18,337 nt of DNA, taken from the NCBI GenBank assembly GCA_965661115.1, contig CBFICO010000045.1, positions 1-18,337 on the forward strand, given 5' to 3'. Positions 6,663 through 14,749 of the stretch are shown here, in pieces. The notes beneath the pieces were generated by a model. That model did not search any database. It was not told the origin of the DNA and saw nothing but the letters and a program-made list of their open reading frames with translations. Position 1 is the first letter of the stretch; each line of letters opens with the position of its first letter. The stretch is from UBA6770 sp965661115. Its GTDB lineage: Bacteria; Bacteroidota; Bacteroidia; Flavobacteriales_G; Salibacteraceae. The translations under genes were made by a program, and so were the position numbers.

Positions 6663-7262
6663 CTAACCACCGATAGTCATCTGAAATTCTTGCAGTGTAA
6701 GGAGAATGTTTTCCTTGAATATTTTTACTGAAATGGCCAGCAGAATGATTCCAAATACTCTGCGTAACACCAAGAATCCTCCTGGGCCTATTTTACGTTC
6801 CAACACGTTGGTAGATTTTAGCACGATGTAAATGATTATGAGGTTTGCTACAATGCCTATAAGAATGTTAGTTGGGTCGTAAACGGCTCTTAACGAAAGG
6901 ATGGTAGTAAGCGTTCCTGCTCCAGCAATAAGCGGGAAAGCTAGAGGAACTATTGATCCAATTCCCTTAGAGGTGGGGTCGGAACGGAATAGGGTAATAC
7001 CTAAAATCATTTCAACAGCAATAAAAAACATGATGATGGCACCGGCTATTGCAAAAGAGTGTTGATCTAGTCCAAATAACTTTAGAATGCTAGCCCCAAC
7101 GTACAGAAAAACAATCATAAGTACACCGGAAACGATGGTTGCTTTTAGCGACTCAATATGTCCTTCTTTCTTTCGTAAATCAATAACAATTGGAATGGAG
7201 CCCACAATATCAATTACAGAAAACAGAATTAAGGTTACCGACAGAATTTCTTGAATGTTCAT
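6663..7262 (-). CDS. MarC family integral membrane protein
   Basis: This 199-residue protein has about six hydrophobic segments (roughly 5-27, 40-63, 70-92, 103-125, 130-150, 165-188). It carries family features such as FSVIDIVGSIPI near the N-terminus, the SIVPLAFPLIAGAGTLTTIL block (103-122) and GFLVLRRVFGIILLAIS near the end. MarC proteins are inner-membrane proteins. Early links to multiple antibiotic resistance were not upheld, and their transport substrate is unknown. The gene lies 91 bases downstream of thiL on the same strand, and that gap holds repeats. Co-transcription with thiL is possible, since I see no terminator between them. Confidence 0.92.
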   Translation of the reverse strand: MNIQEILSVTLILFSVIDIVGSIPIVIDLRKKEGHIESLKATIVSGVLMIVFLYVGASILKLFGLDQHSFAIAGAIIMFFIAVEMILGITLFRSDPTSKGIGSIVPLAFPLIAGAGTLTTILSLRAVYDPTNILIGIVANLIIIYIVLKSTNVLERKIGPGGFLVLRRVFGIILLAISVKIFKENILLTLQEFQMTIGG

Positions 7263-7324
7263 TTTGATTCAATTTCCAATTTTCAATTGTTCAACTTCCA
7301 ATTTATTTTTTGAGTAAGCTGAAA

Positions 7325-7359
7325 CATTGATAATTGAGTCATTGATAATTGTGTCATTG
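7325..7359. repeat. Short tandem repeat of CATTGATAATTGAGT units at the thiL 3' end
   Basis: Two 15-base units (7325-7339 and 7340-7354, differing at one base) are followed by a partial CATTG. Just to the left, 7267-7303 holds related AT-rich direct and inverted stretches (CAATTTCCAATTTTCAATTG, TTCAACTTCCAATTT). The right end of the tandem covers the last codon and stop of thiL. The unit count could vary between strains, as in other microsatellite-like tracts. Confidence 0.75.
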
Positions 7360-8397
7360 TTTAAAAGCATTCCACCCTTGAGCAGAAAGCTTAATGATAT
7401 TCTCACCATTACCCACCATGTTAAATCCTACCGATTTATCGGTAACGTGACCAATAATTGAAACGCCTTCAATGGCTTTAATTTTATCGAAATCGGCTTG
7501 TTTAACGGTAAACAACAGTTCGTAATCTTCTCCGCCGTTTAAAGCCGCAATGGTTGGGTCAAGACCCAGCTCCTCTGCAGTAGAAACAGTTAGTGGGTCA
7601 ATAGGTAGTTTGTTCTCGTAGATAGTTATGCCTTTGTCAGAATTGGTTCCAATATGCATAAGTTCAGAAGCTAACCCATCAGAAATGTCCATCATAGAAG
7701 TTGGAATAACACCAGCGTTGTCTAGCATTCTGCGGAGGCCTTTTTTTGCTTCTGGTTTAAGTTGTCTTTCTAACAAATAATCTTTACCCGCAAAATCAGG
7801 CTGAACTTTATCATTCTCTTTAAATATGGATTTTTCTCTTTCTAATAATTGGAGTCCAATGTATGCCGAACCCAAATCACCTGTAACACAAATCAAGTCG
7901 TTTTCATTTGCACCGGAGCGTAGCGCCAATTTGTCTTTTTCTACCTCGCCAATTGCAGTGATAGAAATTGCAAAACCCGAAACAGAAGAAGTAGTATCTC
8001 CACCAACTATATCCACACCGTATATTTCAGCGGCTAACTTGGCGCCTTCGTAAAAAGCGTCGATTGCCTCTAAAGAAAAACGATTACTCACCGCCATAGA
8101 AATAGTGATATGAGTAGCTGTTCCGTTCATGGCGTAGATATCAGAAAGGTTAACGACTACGGACTTGTAACCCAAATGCTTTAATGGTGCGTAACTTAAA
8201 TCAAAGTGTACACCTTCCATCAACATATCGGTAGAAATAAGCTGATATTTATCTCTCAAATCTATTACTGCGGCATCGTCTCCGATACCAATTTTGGTGT
8301 TAGCTTGTTTGTTTTCTAAGTTCTCGGTTAGATGCTTAATTAACCCAAACTCACCTAAATTTTCAAGCTCTGTTCTTTCTGATTTTTCTTCTAACAT
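7354..8397 (-). CDS. thiL: Thiamine-monophosphate kinase
   Basis: ThiL phosphorylates thiamine monophosphate to thiamine diphosphate, the last step of cofactor synthesis. The family motifs appear in order: GIGDDAAV (37-44, metal/ATP binding), STDMLMEGVHFDL (55-67), GGDTT (132-136), a CVTGDLG strand (170-176), MMDISDGLASEL (235-246) and NGGEDYELLF (287-296). At 347 residues it is the usual size. The start ATG overlaps the end of a decayed TPR gene by seven bases, but a good promoter (8417-8447) lies just ahead, so thiL is probably transcribed on its own. No other thiamine genes are in the window. The stop codon falls in a tandem repeat, which may have trimmed or extended the C-terminus slightly. 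Confidence 0.97.
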   Translation of the reverse strand: MLEEKSERTELENLGEFGLIKHLTENLENKQANTKIGIGDDAAVIDLRDKYQLISTDMLMEGVHFDLSYAPLKHLGYKSVVVNLSDIYAMNGTATHITISMAVSNRFSLEAIDAFYEGAKLAAEIYGVDIVGGDTTSSVSGFAISITAIGEVEKDKLALRSGANENDLICVTGDLGSAYIGLQLLEREKSIFKENDKVQPDFAGKDYLLERQLKPEAKKGLRRMLDNAGVIPTSMMDISDGLASELMHIGTNSDKGITIYENKLPIDPLTVSTAEELGLDPTIAALNGGEDYELLFTVKQADFDKIKAIEGVSIIGHVTDKSVGFNMVGNGENIIKLSAQGWNAFKQ

Positions 8398-8851
8398 ATC
8401 GCCAAGTTTTGCGCTGCAAAAGTATGAGAAGAAAGTGCTTGATCAATATGTCCGAGTTTATAGTGTAAGAGACCAATATTGCTGAGCATAGCTGATACTC
8501 CGATAGGGTTGTTGGTCTGCTTATTCAATTCAAGGGTTTGCTCAAATAGCTTCAGTGCGCTTTCATAGTTACCTTGTAGGTCGTGACATATGCCCTGAAT
8601 ATTTACTGCGGCAGCCTGCCCTTTTTTATCTCCAGCTTCGGAAGCAAATTCATGCATTTCTAGCGCCAAACATAGAGCCGAGTCGGTGTCGGTGAACAAG
8701 TAACTATCCCAAATTAATTGTTTCATAGCTGCTAATCTTACGGAATCTGTTGCTGCGGCATTGAGCCATACTTGATTCAAGCTGTATGGATTAGCCCCTA
8801 AACGAGTTGAGAAACATAACAAGACCAAGGATAGTAAGATGAGTTTTTCAT
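8391..8851 (-). pseudogene. Decayed TPR protein gene (5' frameshift, 3' truncation)
   Basis: The frame encodes TPR-like repeats: DSYLFTDTDSALCLALEMHEFASEAG, then GQAAAVNIQGICHDLQGNYESALKLFEQTLELN, then GVSAMLSNIGLLHYKLGHIDQAL. These resemble the N-terminal sensor parts of Bacteroidota TPR-kinase or cyclase proteins. Two lesions are visible. The natural ATG (8849-8851) is followed by only five A residues and is out of frame. One more A would give MKKLILLSLVLLCFSTRLGA, a textbook signal peptide joined in frame. At the other end TPR similarity stops near 8425, where the thiL promoter starts, and the output domain is gone. The first lesion alone could be a sequencing error in the A-tract, but the truncation argues for a real remnant. 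Confidence 0.75.
8417..8447 (-). promoter_or_regulatory. Putative thiL promoter (ATTG - 19 bp - TACTTTTG)
   Basis: On the minus strand TACTTTTG (8417-8424) is a full match to the TAnnTTTG -7 box. TTG (within ATTG, 8444-8447) stands 19 bases upstream, the expected -33 distance in Bacteroidota. The -7 box is 19 bases before the thiL ATG. The element overlaps the last codons of the decayed TPR frame. Confidence 0.65.
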
Positions 8852-8878
8852 GACTTTAGGGTTCTATGAGTTTCGAAG

Positions 8879-8940
8879 GGATTGAATATCGAACGGGGAA
8901 CAAGGATTGTTGATTTTGGAACGATACGAACTTCGAAATT
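8879..8940. repeat. Repeat-like TCGAA-rich stretch in the divergent spacer
   Basis: This part of the spacer between the TPR remnant and sufA holds several TCGAA/GAAC-type words: GATTGAATATCGAACGGGG, GGAACGATACGAACTTCGAA. They resemble a degenerate repeat of about 15-20 bases. No second copy occurs in the window, so the call rests on internal periodicity and on my memory of similar Bacteroidota spacers. Confidence 0.35.
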
Positions 8941-9037
8941 CTATGATTGTAAATCGATATTCTTTGTTCAAAACCCAATATACCTAACAGTAGGTATTTT
9001 CTTAACGTATTTTCTTTTTATTTAGAACTAATCTAAA

Positions 9038-9045
9038 TAACTTTG
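9038..9045 (+). promoter_or_regulatory. Putative suf operon promoter -7 box TAACTTTG
   Basis: TAACTTTG fully matches TAnnTTTG and lies 42 bases before the sufA ATG at 9088, the first gene of the operon. The expected -33 zone (about 9011-9020) is T-rich but lacks an exact TTG. I see no obvious IscR- or SufR-type palindrome nearby, so how iron-sulfur demand controls this operon is not visible. Confidence 0.6.
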
Positions 9046-9087
9046 CGCCGTCGTAAACCACATGGTTTACCTAATTGTTTTAAGCAT

Positions 9088-9414
9088 ATGATAAAAGTAT
9101 CAGACGAAGCAAGAGAGGAAGTTCAACGTTTAATGGCTGAGGAAAAGATTCCGCAAGGAGCTGTTATTCGAGTTGGCGTTGAAGGTGGAGGCTGCTCTGG
9201 CCTTACTTACCAAATGGACTTCGAAACCGAGACCAAAGAAGACGATAAAATCTTTGAAGACCAAGGGATAAAAATCGCTGTTGACAAAAAGAGCTTTTTG
9301 TACTTAGCTGGAACTGTACTAGAATACAGTGGTGGTCTTAACGGAAAAGGTTTTGCGTTTAACAATCCAAACGCATCGCGCACTTGCGGCTGCGGAGAAT
9401 CATTCTCAATTTAA
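9088..9414 (+). CDS. sufA: A-type iron-sulfur carrier SufA/IscA
   Basis: SufA-type proteins carry nascent Fe-S clusters from the SufBCD scaffold to apo-targets. The three ligand cysteines are present in the canonical spacing: C36 (GGGCSGLTY) and C100/C102 (RTCGCGESF). The product is 108 residues, normal for the family. The frame can be extended upstream to a TTG at 9043, but that TTG overlaps the TAACTTTG promoter box and would add 15 unmatched residues. The ATG at 9088 (MIKVSDEAREEV) starts exactly where family members start. It is the first gene of the suf operon, six bases ahead of sufB. sufA versus iscA naming follows the operon context. Confidence 0.95.
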   Translation: MIKVSDEAREEVQRLMAEEKIPQGAVIRVGVEGGGCSGLTYQMDFETETKEDDKIFEDQGIKIAVDKKSFLYLAGTVLEYSGGLNGKGFAFNNPNASRTCGCGESFSI

Positions 9415-9420
9415 TTAGCT

Positions 9421-10878
9421 ATGGCAGATAAGTTAGCACAGCAAGACGTAGCGCTTGGCGAACACATAAACTCCGATTACAAATACGGTTTTACGACTAA
9501 TATTGAATCGGACAAAGCACCAAAAGGGCTGAACGAAGAAATCATTCGATTCATTTCTGCAAAGAAAAATGAACCAGAATGGCTACTAGATTTTCGTTTA
9601 AACGCTCTAAAAAAATTCGAAACTCTTGAAGAACCAGATTGGGCGCACGTTGAATATCCAAAACCAAATTTGCAAGATTTGCATTTCTACGCCGCTCCAA
9701 AACCAAAGAAAAAACTAGATAGTCTTGATGAGGTAGATCCTGAATTATTAGACACTTTTAATAAGCTGGGAATTAGCTTGGAAGAGCAAAAGAGGCTTAC
9801 CAATGTTGCTGTTGACGTGGTTATGGATTCAGTTTCCGTGGCCACTACATTCAAAGAGACCTTAGCGGAGAAGGGAATCATTTTCTGCTCTTTCTCTGAG
9901 GCAGTAAAAAACCACCCGGAATTGGTTAAAAAGTATATGGCATCTGTAGTTCCTGTTAACGATAATTACTATGCGGCATTAAACTCTGCGGTATTTACTG
10001 ATGGTTCGTTTTGCTACATTCCTAAAGGCGTTCGCTGCCCAATGGAATTGTCAACGTACTTCAGAATTAATGAAGCGAACACGGGTCAATTTGAGCGTAC
10101 GTTGATCATTGCTGACGAAGACAGTTACGTAAGTTACCTAGAGGGTTGTACGGCTCCTATGCGTGACGAAAACCAGCTGCACGCAGCAGTTGTAGAAATC
10201 GTCACCCACAAAGGAGCTGAGGTAAAATACTCTACCGTACAAAACTGGTACCCGGGCGATAAAGAAGGTAAAGGGGGTATTTACAACTTCGTTACAAAAA
10301 GAGGTTTGTGCGAAGGCGACAACTCTAAGATATCTTGGACACAAGTTGAAACCGGATCTGCCGTTACCTGGAAATACCCAAGCTGTGTTTTAAAAGGTGA
10401 TAATTCCGTTGGAGAGTTTTATAGCGTTGCGGTAACTAATAACTACCAGCAAGCTGACACAGGGACCAAAATGGTGCACATTGGCAAAAACACCAAATCG
10501 ACCATTATTTCAAAAGGTATTTCTGCTGGAAAAAGCAACAACTCGTACAGAGGCTTGGTTAAAATAAATAAGTCGGCAACCAACGCGAGAAACTTTTCTC
10601 AATGTGATTCATTATTGCTTGGAGATACTTGCGGAGCACATACCTTTCCGTACATAGAAACTTCCAATAAGTCTTCTAAGGTAGAGCACGAGGCAACTAC
10701 CTCAAAAATTGGTGAAGATCAAATATTTTACTGCAACCAAAGAGGAATTGATACTGAAAAGGCGATTGGGTTAATCGTAAATGGATATTGTAAAGACGTC
10801 TTGAATCAGTTACCAATGGAATTTGCTGTTGAAGCTCAAAAACTCTTGGATATTTCCTTAGAAGGAAGCGTAGGTTAA
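9421..10878 (+). CDS. sufB: Fe-S cluster assembly scaffold subunit SufB
   Basis: SufB is the core of the SufBC2D scaffold, where sulfide from SufS/SufE and iron are assembled. It has the usual 480-residue size. Recognisable blocks are ALNSAVFTDGSFCYIPKG (186-203), YLEGCTAPMRDENQLHAAVVE (239-259), the beta-helix core with NWYPGDKEGKGGIYNF (275-290), and NFSQCDSLLLGD (391-402). By alignment, C395 and E424 (VEHEATTSKIGEDQ) match the E. coli C405/E434 pair implicated in cluster assembly, with a constant offset of ten residues. It is closely coupled to sufA (six-base gap) and followed after seven bases by an unnamed gene rather than directly by sufC. Confidence 0.98.
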   Translation: MADKLAQQDVALGEHINSDYKYGFTTNIESDKAPKGLNEEIIRFISAKKNEPEWLLDFRLNALKKFETLEEPDWAHVEYPKPNLQDLHFYAAPKPKKKLDSLDEVDPELLDTFNKLGISLEEQKRLTNVAVDVVMDSVSVATTFKETLAEKGIIFCSFSEAVKNHPELVKKYMASVVPVNDNYYAALNSAVFTDGSFCYIPKGVRCPMELSTYFRINEANTGQFERTLIIADEDSYVSYLEGCTAPMRDENQLHAAVVEIVTHKGAEVKYSTVQNWYPGDKEGKGGIYNFVTKRGLCEGDNSKISWTQVETGSAVTWKYPSCVLKGDNSVGEFYSVAVTNNYQQADTGTKMVHIGKNTKSTIISKGISAGKSNNSYRGLVKINKSATNARNFSQCDSLLLGDTCGAHTFPYIETSNKSSKVEHEATTSKIGEDQIFYCNQRGIDTEKAIGLIVNGYCKDVLNQLPMEFAVEAQKLLDISLEGSVG

Positions 10879-10885
10879 TCAACGA

Positions 10886-11416
10886 ATGATGGGGATAAAA
10901 ACAGGAACTAAAGTCGATCACGAACGATACGGTGAGGGAGTAATAACCGAAAGTAACATTTCGGGATTTACGGTCATTTTTGAGCGTTCGGGTAAAATGG
11001 AATTCTCTAGAATGAACGACGAATTCGAAATCCTTGAAGAGGGTGATGGAGAGGCTCCAAGTCTTGAAGGAAAATCAGTGGATGAGCTCGTTGGTTTACT
11101 CAAGAATGTGTTGGAGGATTACAACGGCTTATCAGAAATAGTTGAACTTGGAGATAAATGGCAAGGTGGAACTATGACCTTAAACCCTGCTAATCCAGAT
11201 TTACAATCAAAGGAAATTCCAATTGAGCAGTTCTTTCACAAAATTGTAATGGTAAGAGATCGATTAAGAGTATTGGAACAAAACATAAACAGCCATGACA
11301 AATTATCAGACGAAGAAAAGGTGCACATGCAGCAGTACATAACCAGAAGTTATGGAAGCTTAACCACATTCAACGTACTATTTAAAAACAAAGAAGATCA
11401 GTTCTCAAGTAAATAA
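10886..11416 (+). CDS. Unnamed protein inserted between sufB and sufC; Tudor/SH3-like N-terminus
   Basis: I cannot assign a name. The first 50 residues (TGTKVDHERYGEGVITESN ... TVIFERSGKMEFSRM) follow the 'G..V.H..YG.G.I....V.F...G' pattern of small SH3/Tudor-like barrels, such as those at the C-terminus of UvrD-type helicases. A Glu-rich linker (50-62) leads to a mostly helical C-terminal half (about 65-176) with striking blocks: DKWQGGTMTLNPANPDLQSK (92-111) and RDRLRVLEQNINSH (128-141), then YITRSYGSLTTFNVLFKNKE (152-171). No cysteine is present, so it does not itself bind a thiolate-ligated cluster. It is tightly coupled to sufB (seven-base gap), which points to a role linked to SUF or to iron and stress response. 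The start may be the ATG at 10886 or at 10889. Confidence 0.85.
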   Translation: MMGIKTGTKVDHERYGEGVITESNISGFTVIFERSGKMEFSRMNDEFEILEEGDGEAPSLEGKSVDELVGLLKNVLEDYNGLSEIVELGDKWQGGTMTLNPANPDLQSKEIPIEQFFHKIVMVRDRLRVLEQNINSHDKLSDEEKVHMQQYITRSYGSLTTFNVLFKNKEDQFSSK

Positions 11417-11421
11417 GAAAA

Positions 11422-11466
11422 AAAATCTGTGGGTTAAATCTGCGAAATCAGTGTAATCTGCGGGAG
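11422..11466 (+). repeat. AAATCTGCG-type repeat just upstream of sufC
   Basis: It contains four degenerate units, AAATCTGTGGG, AAATCTGCG, AAATCAGTG and AATCTGCGGG, and ends in GGGAG (11462-11466), 13 bases before the sufC ATG. It fills most of the 63-base gap after the preceding gene. Sister copies lie before sufS and before the DUF2480 gene. Confidence 0.85.
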
Positions 11467-11479
11467 AAAAAAACAAGCT

Positions 11480-12238
11480 ATGTTATCAATAAATGACCTT
11501 AAAGCAAGCGTAGAAGGAAAAGAAATCCTCAAGGGCTTAAACCTAGAAGTAAAAGCTGGAGAAGTGCATGCCATAATGGGCCCTAATGGTTCTGGTAAAA
11601 GCACACTTGCATCTGTTTTAGCAGGTAGAGAAGATTATGAAGTTGAAGGCGGCTCGGTAGATTTTGACGGAAAAGATATGCTGGATTTGGCTCCAGAAGA
11701 AAGAGCTGCAGAAGGCTTATTCCTAGCTTTTCAATATCCAGTTGAAATTCCGGGCGTAAGCAATATCAACTTCTTGAAAACAGCTATCAACGAGATAAGA
11801 GCCTATAAAGGTCAAGATAAAATGGCTGCTAAAGATTTCTTAAAACGGGTGAAAGAGAAAAAAGCCCTAGTTGAGCTTAAAGATAACTTAGCAAACCGTT
11901 CGGTTAATGAAGGCTTTTCTGGCGGTGAAAAGAAACGCAACGAGATTTTTCAGATGGCAATGCTAGAACCCAAATTGGCTATTCTGGATGAAACTGATTC
12001 TGGATTGGATATCGATGCTTTGAGAATTGTGGCTAACGGTGTTAACCGACTTAAAACAAAAGACAACGCTACTATTGTTATTACTCATTACCAGCGATTA
12101 TTAGATTATATAGTTCCCGATTATGTTCATGTGCTTTACAAAGGAAAGATTGTGAAAACCGGAGGAAAAGAGCTCGCTCTTGAACTAGAAGAAAAAGGAT
12201 ACGATTGGTTAACTAAAGGGGATAAAGAATTAGCGTAA
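11480..12238 (+). CDS. sufC: Fe-S assembly ATPase SufC
   Basis: SufC is the ABC-type ATPase that binds SufB and SufD and drives the scaffold's conformational cycle. Walker A is GPNGSGKST (34-42), the Q-loop AFQYP is at 83-87, the signature SGGEKKR at 147-153, Walker B LAILDE at 166-171, and the switch His in ITHYQRLL (H203). SGGEKKRNE and LDETDSGLD are SufC hallmarks that separate it from transporter ATPases. At 252 residues it is of standard length. The stop overlaps the sufD start in TAATG, so the two are translationally coupled. The 63-base gap upstream is occupied by an AAATCTGCG repeat. Confidence 0.98.
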   Translation: MLSINDLKASVEGKEILKGLNLEVKAGEVHAIMGPNGSGKSTLASVLAGREDYEVEGGSVDFDGKDMLDLAPEERAAEGLFLAFQYPVEIPGVSNINFLKTAINEIRAYKGQDKMAAKDFLKRVKEKKALVELKDNLANRSVNEGFSGGEKKRNEIFQMAMLEPKLAILDETDSGLDIDALRIVANGVNRLKTKDNATIVITHYQRLLDYIVPDYVHVLYKGKIVKTGGKELALELEEKGYDWLTKGDKELA

Positions 12239-13464
12239 TGTCTGTAGCTGTAAACGATAAAAAAGATTTGTTCTTAGAACAATTCAGAGTTTCGGAAGGA
12301 CTTTCAGGCGAGAGCATTGCGGCCCAAATTGCATTGCAAAACCTAGATTTTCCTACAACTCGTGATGAGTATTGGAAATATACTCGATTGACAAAAATTC
12401 AGAATAGTGAATTTGCGATTGAGGAAGCTAACTCAGCAGTTTCAGTTGAAGTAATAGATGATTCAGCAACTCAATTGAACTGTGTTAATGGATTCTTCGA
12501 AAACTTGGGTGCCGAGTTACCAAAAGGAGTGGAAATTGAGCTAATTGAGGAGGTGCAGAACTCAATGGTAGAATACCAACATGAGTTTTTTGCTGCTTTA
12601 AACACCGCGTATTTTACTTCTGGTGTTCGCATCAAAATTGCTGAAGGCACGTTGGTTGAAACTCCAATTCAGTTGAATTTTTTGAACTCAAATAATGGGT
12701 TACAAGCACAACCTAGAGTTAAGATAGATGTAGCTCAAAGTGCTACAGCTCAGTTCATTTTCAACTTTCAAAATAACGGCACTGAAAACAATTTTTGGAA
12801 TGTTGTGTCTGAAATGAAAGTTGGTAAAAATGCTGAGTTAAATGTGCATCAATTGCAACAAGGAGGCGATGAGAATTATTTAATCAACACCACAGCTGTT
12901 CAACAAAAAAGAGACAGTCGTTTTGCCATTCACACGATTTGTTTGGAAGGTAAAATCCTTAGAAACAATTTGAATATTGCTGTTCAAGGTGAAAACTGCG
13001 AAACCAAATTAAATGGGGTTTACTTGGCGTCAGGAACAGAGCATTTTGATAACCATACCTATGTTGACCATATTGCGCCAAACTGCAGCTCAAGCGAAAA
13101 CTATAAAGGCATTATCGACGATAAAGCTACCGCAGTGTTCAACGGAAAAGTAATGGTGCAGCCTGATGCTCAGAAAATTAATGGTTTTCAGAGTAATCAA
13201 AATATTTTGTTGAGCGATGAGGCTACTGTTAACTCAAAGCCAGAACTAGAGATTTATGCCGATGATGTGTTGTGCTCTCACGGTTCTACAACAGGTCAGC
13301 TAGACGAAGAAGCGCTTTTCTACCTTCAATCAAGAGGTGTTAGTGAATCAAGTGCACGCAAAATGCTCATTCGCGCCTTTGTGTTCGATGTGTTAGATGA
13401 AATAAAATTGGATGCTTTCAGAACCCACATAGAAGATTTGGTGGATGAAAAATTCAAAGTTTAA
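12238..13464 (+). CDS. sufD: Fe-S cluster assembly scaffold subunit SufD
   Basis: SufD pairs with SufB in the SufBC2D complex and is needed for iron acquisition by the scaffold. At 408 residues it is of normal length. The N-terminal part is helical and variable (EYWKYTRLTKI at 44-54 is typical). The beta-helix covers about 130-340, with the conserved C-terminal region CSHGSTTGQLDEEALFYL (346-363) and SRGVSESSARKMLIRAFV (365-382). H348 corresponds to the E. coli His360 implicated in cluster formation. It shares one base with the sufC stop. It is separated from sufS by 58 bases that hold a repeat. Confidence 0.96.
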   Translation: MSVAVNDKKDLFLEQFRVSEGLSGESIAAQIALQNLDFPTTRDEYWKYTRLTKIQNSEFAIEEANSAVSVEVIDDSATQLNCVNGFFENLGAELPKGVEIELIEEVQNSMVEYQHEFFAALNTAYFTSGVRIKIAEGTLVETPIQLNFLNSNNGLQAQPRVKIDVAQSATAQFIFNFQNNGTENNFWNVVSEMKVGKNAELNVHQLQQGGDENYLINTTAVQQKRDSRFAIHTICLEGKILRNNLNIAVQGENCETKLNGVYLASGTEHFDNHTYVDHIAPNCSSSENYKGIIDDKATAVFNGKVMVQPDAQKINGFQSNQNILLSDEATVNSKPELEIYADDVLCSHGSTTGQLDEEALFYLQSRGVSESSARKMLIRAFVFDVLDEIKLDAFRTHIEDLVDEKFKV

Positions 13465-13485
13465 GTAGCCGATTGATTTCAAAGA

Positions 13486-13518
13486 AAAATCTGCGAAATC
13501 TGTGAAATCCGCGGGAGA
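13486..13518 (+). repeat. AAATCTGCG-type repeat just upstream of sufS
   Basis: Three units in a row (AAATCTGCG, AAATCTGTG, AAATCCGCG) are followed by GGGAGA. The GGGAG at 13513-13517 stands five bases before the ATG at 13523, a good Shine-Dalgarno-like distance. A GTG inside the repeat (13502) opens the sufS frame earlier, which would make the repeat code for KSAGDD. This is unlikely to be the native start. Confidence 0.87.
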
Positions 13519-13522
13519 TGAT

Positions 13523-14749
13523 ATGGTAAAAACTGAATTGAACATAGAACAAATAAGACAAGACTTCCCTGTACTTCACCAAGAAGTAAATGGCAAACCG
13601 CTTGTTTACTTTGATAACGCAGCCTCTACCCAAAAGCCTAAATCGGTAATTGATAGAGTAGCAAATTACTACACCAACGAACATTCGAACATTCATAGAG
13701 GAGTGCATTCTTTATCTGCGGCAGCCACAGAAGAATATGAAGCCGCCAGAAAAACAGTTCAGCAACATCTAAATGCTCAGCACGACCACGAAATTATTTT
13801 TACCAAAGGCACTACCGATGGCATTAATCTAGTTGCAAATGGTTTTCGTTCATTACTCAAAGAAGGTGATGAGGTGTTGGTTTCTCAATTGGAACATCAC
13901 TCCAACATTGTTCCTTGGCAAATAGCATGCGAACAAACAGGGGCAAAGCTCAAGGTTATTCCTATTAACAACCACGGAGAATGGATAATGGAGGAGTTTC
14001 ATAAACTCATTTCAGATAGCACAAAGTTGGTTGCTGTAAATCACGTTTCTAATGCTTTAGGAACGATTAATCCTGTTGAGGAGGTAATTGAAGCTGCGCA
14101 TAAACTGAATATCCCAGTTTTATTGGATGGAGCTCAGGCAACTCCCCACATGTCAGTGAATGTTCAAGGTTTAGATTGCGAGTTTTATGTGCTTTCGGGT
14201 CATAAATTATTTGGCCCAACGGGTATAGGAGTGCTTTATGGAAAGGAGGCTTGGCTGAACAAACTGCCACCCTACCAAGGCGGTGGAGATATGATAAAAT
14301 CAGTCTCTTTTGAAAAAACTGAATACAACGAATTGCCATTTAAGTTTGAAGCTGGAACTCCCAATATTGCTGGTGTTTTGGGTTTGAAGTCCGCGATCGA
14401 TTATGTAAACGAAATTGGGCTTGATGCTATCGCAAAATACGAGCAAGAGTTGCTAGAATATGGTACTAAGAAATTGTCTTCTATAGCAGGGTTAAAGATT
14501 TACGGAACGGCTAAAAATAAAGCTTCAGTAATTTCCTTTCTTCTGGATGGAATTCACCCTTACGACACGGGTACTATTTTAGATAAACTGGGAGTTGCTG
14601 TGAGAACAGGGCATCATTGTACAGAACCCATTATGACAAGATTTGGGATACCAGGAACGGTAAGGGCTTCTTTTGCTTTTTATAATACGTTTGAAGAAAT
14701 TGATAAGCTCTACGAAGGACTTTTACGCGTGAAAAAGATGTTTGGATAA
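13523..14749 (+). CDS. sufS: Cysteine desulfurase SufS
   Basis: SufS is the group II cysteine desulfurase (PLP, dimeric) that takes sulfur from L-cysteine and passes it to SufE. Counting from the ATG at 13523, the PLP lysine is K228 (LSGHKLFGPTGIG) and the persulfide cysteine is C366 (RTGHHCTEPIM). The E. coli counterparts are K226 and C364, so the start fits well and gives 408 residues. EHHSN (124-128) and the RGVHSLS block are also conserved. In this RTGHHCTEP motif Thr takes the place of the more common Ala (RAGHHC), a mild substitution. The stop overlaps the sufE start by one base. The alternative GTG start at 13502 lies in a repeat and is rejected. Confidence 0.97.
   Translation: MVKTELNIEQIRQDFPVLHQEVNGKPLVYFDNAASTQKPKSVIDRVANYYTNEHSNIHRGVHSLSAAATEEYEAARKTVQQHLNAQHDHEIIFTKGTTDGINLVANGFRSLLKEGDEVLVSQLEHHSNIVPWQIACEQTGAKLKVIPINNHGEWIMEEFHKLISDSTKLVAVNHVSNALGTINPVEEVIEAAHKLNIPVLLDGAQATPHMSVNVQGLDCEFYVLSGHKLFGPTGIGVLYGKEAWLNKLPPYQGGGDMIKSVSFEKTEYNELPFKFEAGTPNIAGVLGLKSAIDYVNEIGLDAIAKYEQELLEYGTKKLSSIAGLKIYGTAKNKASVISFLLDGIHPYDTGTILDKLGVAVRTGHHCTEPIMTRFGIPGTVRASFAFYNTFEEIDKLYEGLLRVKKMFG

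Noticed and set aside
9043..9087. Upstream TTG start for sufA adding 15 residues
   Set aside because: The TTG is part of the TAACTTTG promoter box, and the ATG at 9088 matches the family start and length.
13502..13522. GTG start for sufS adding seven residues
   Set aside because: The extra codons are the intergenic repeat, and active-site numbering fits the ATG at 13523.
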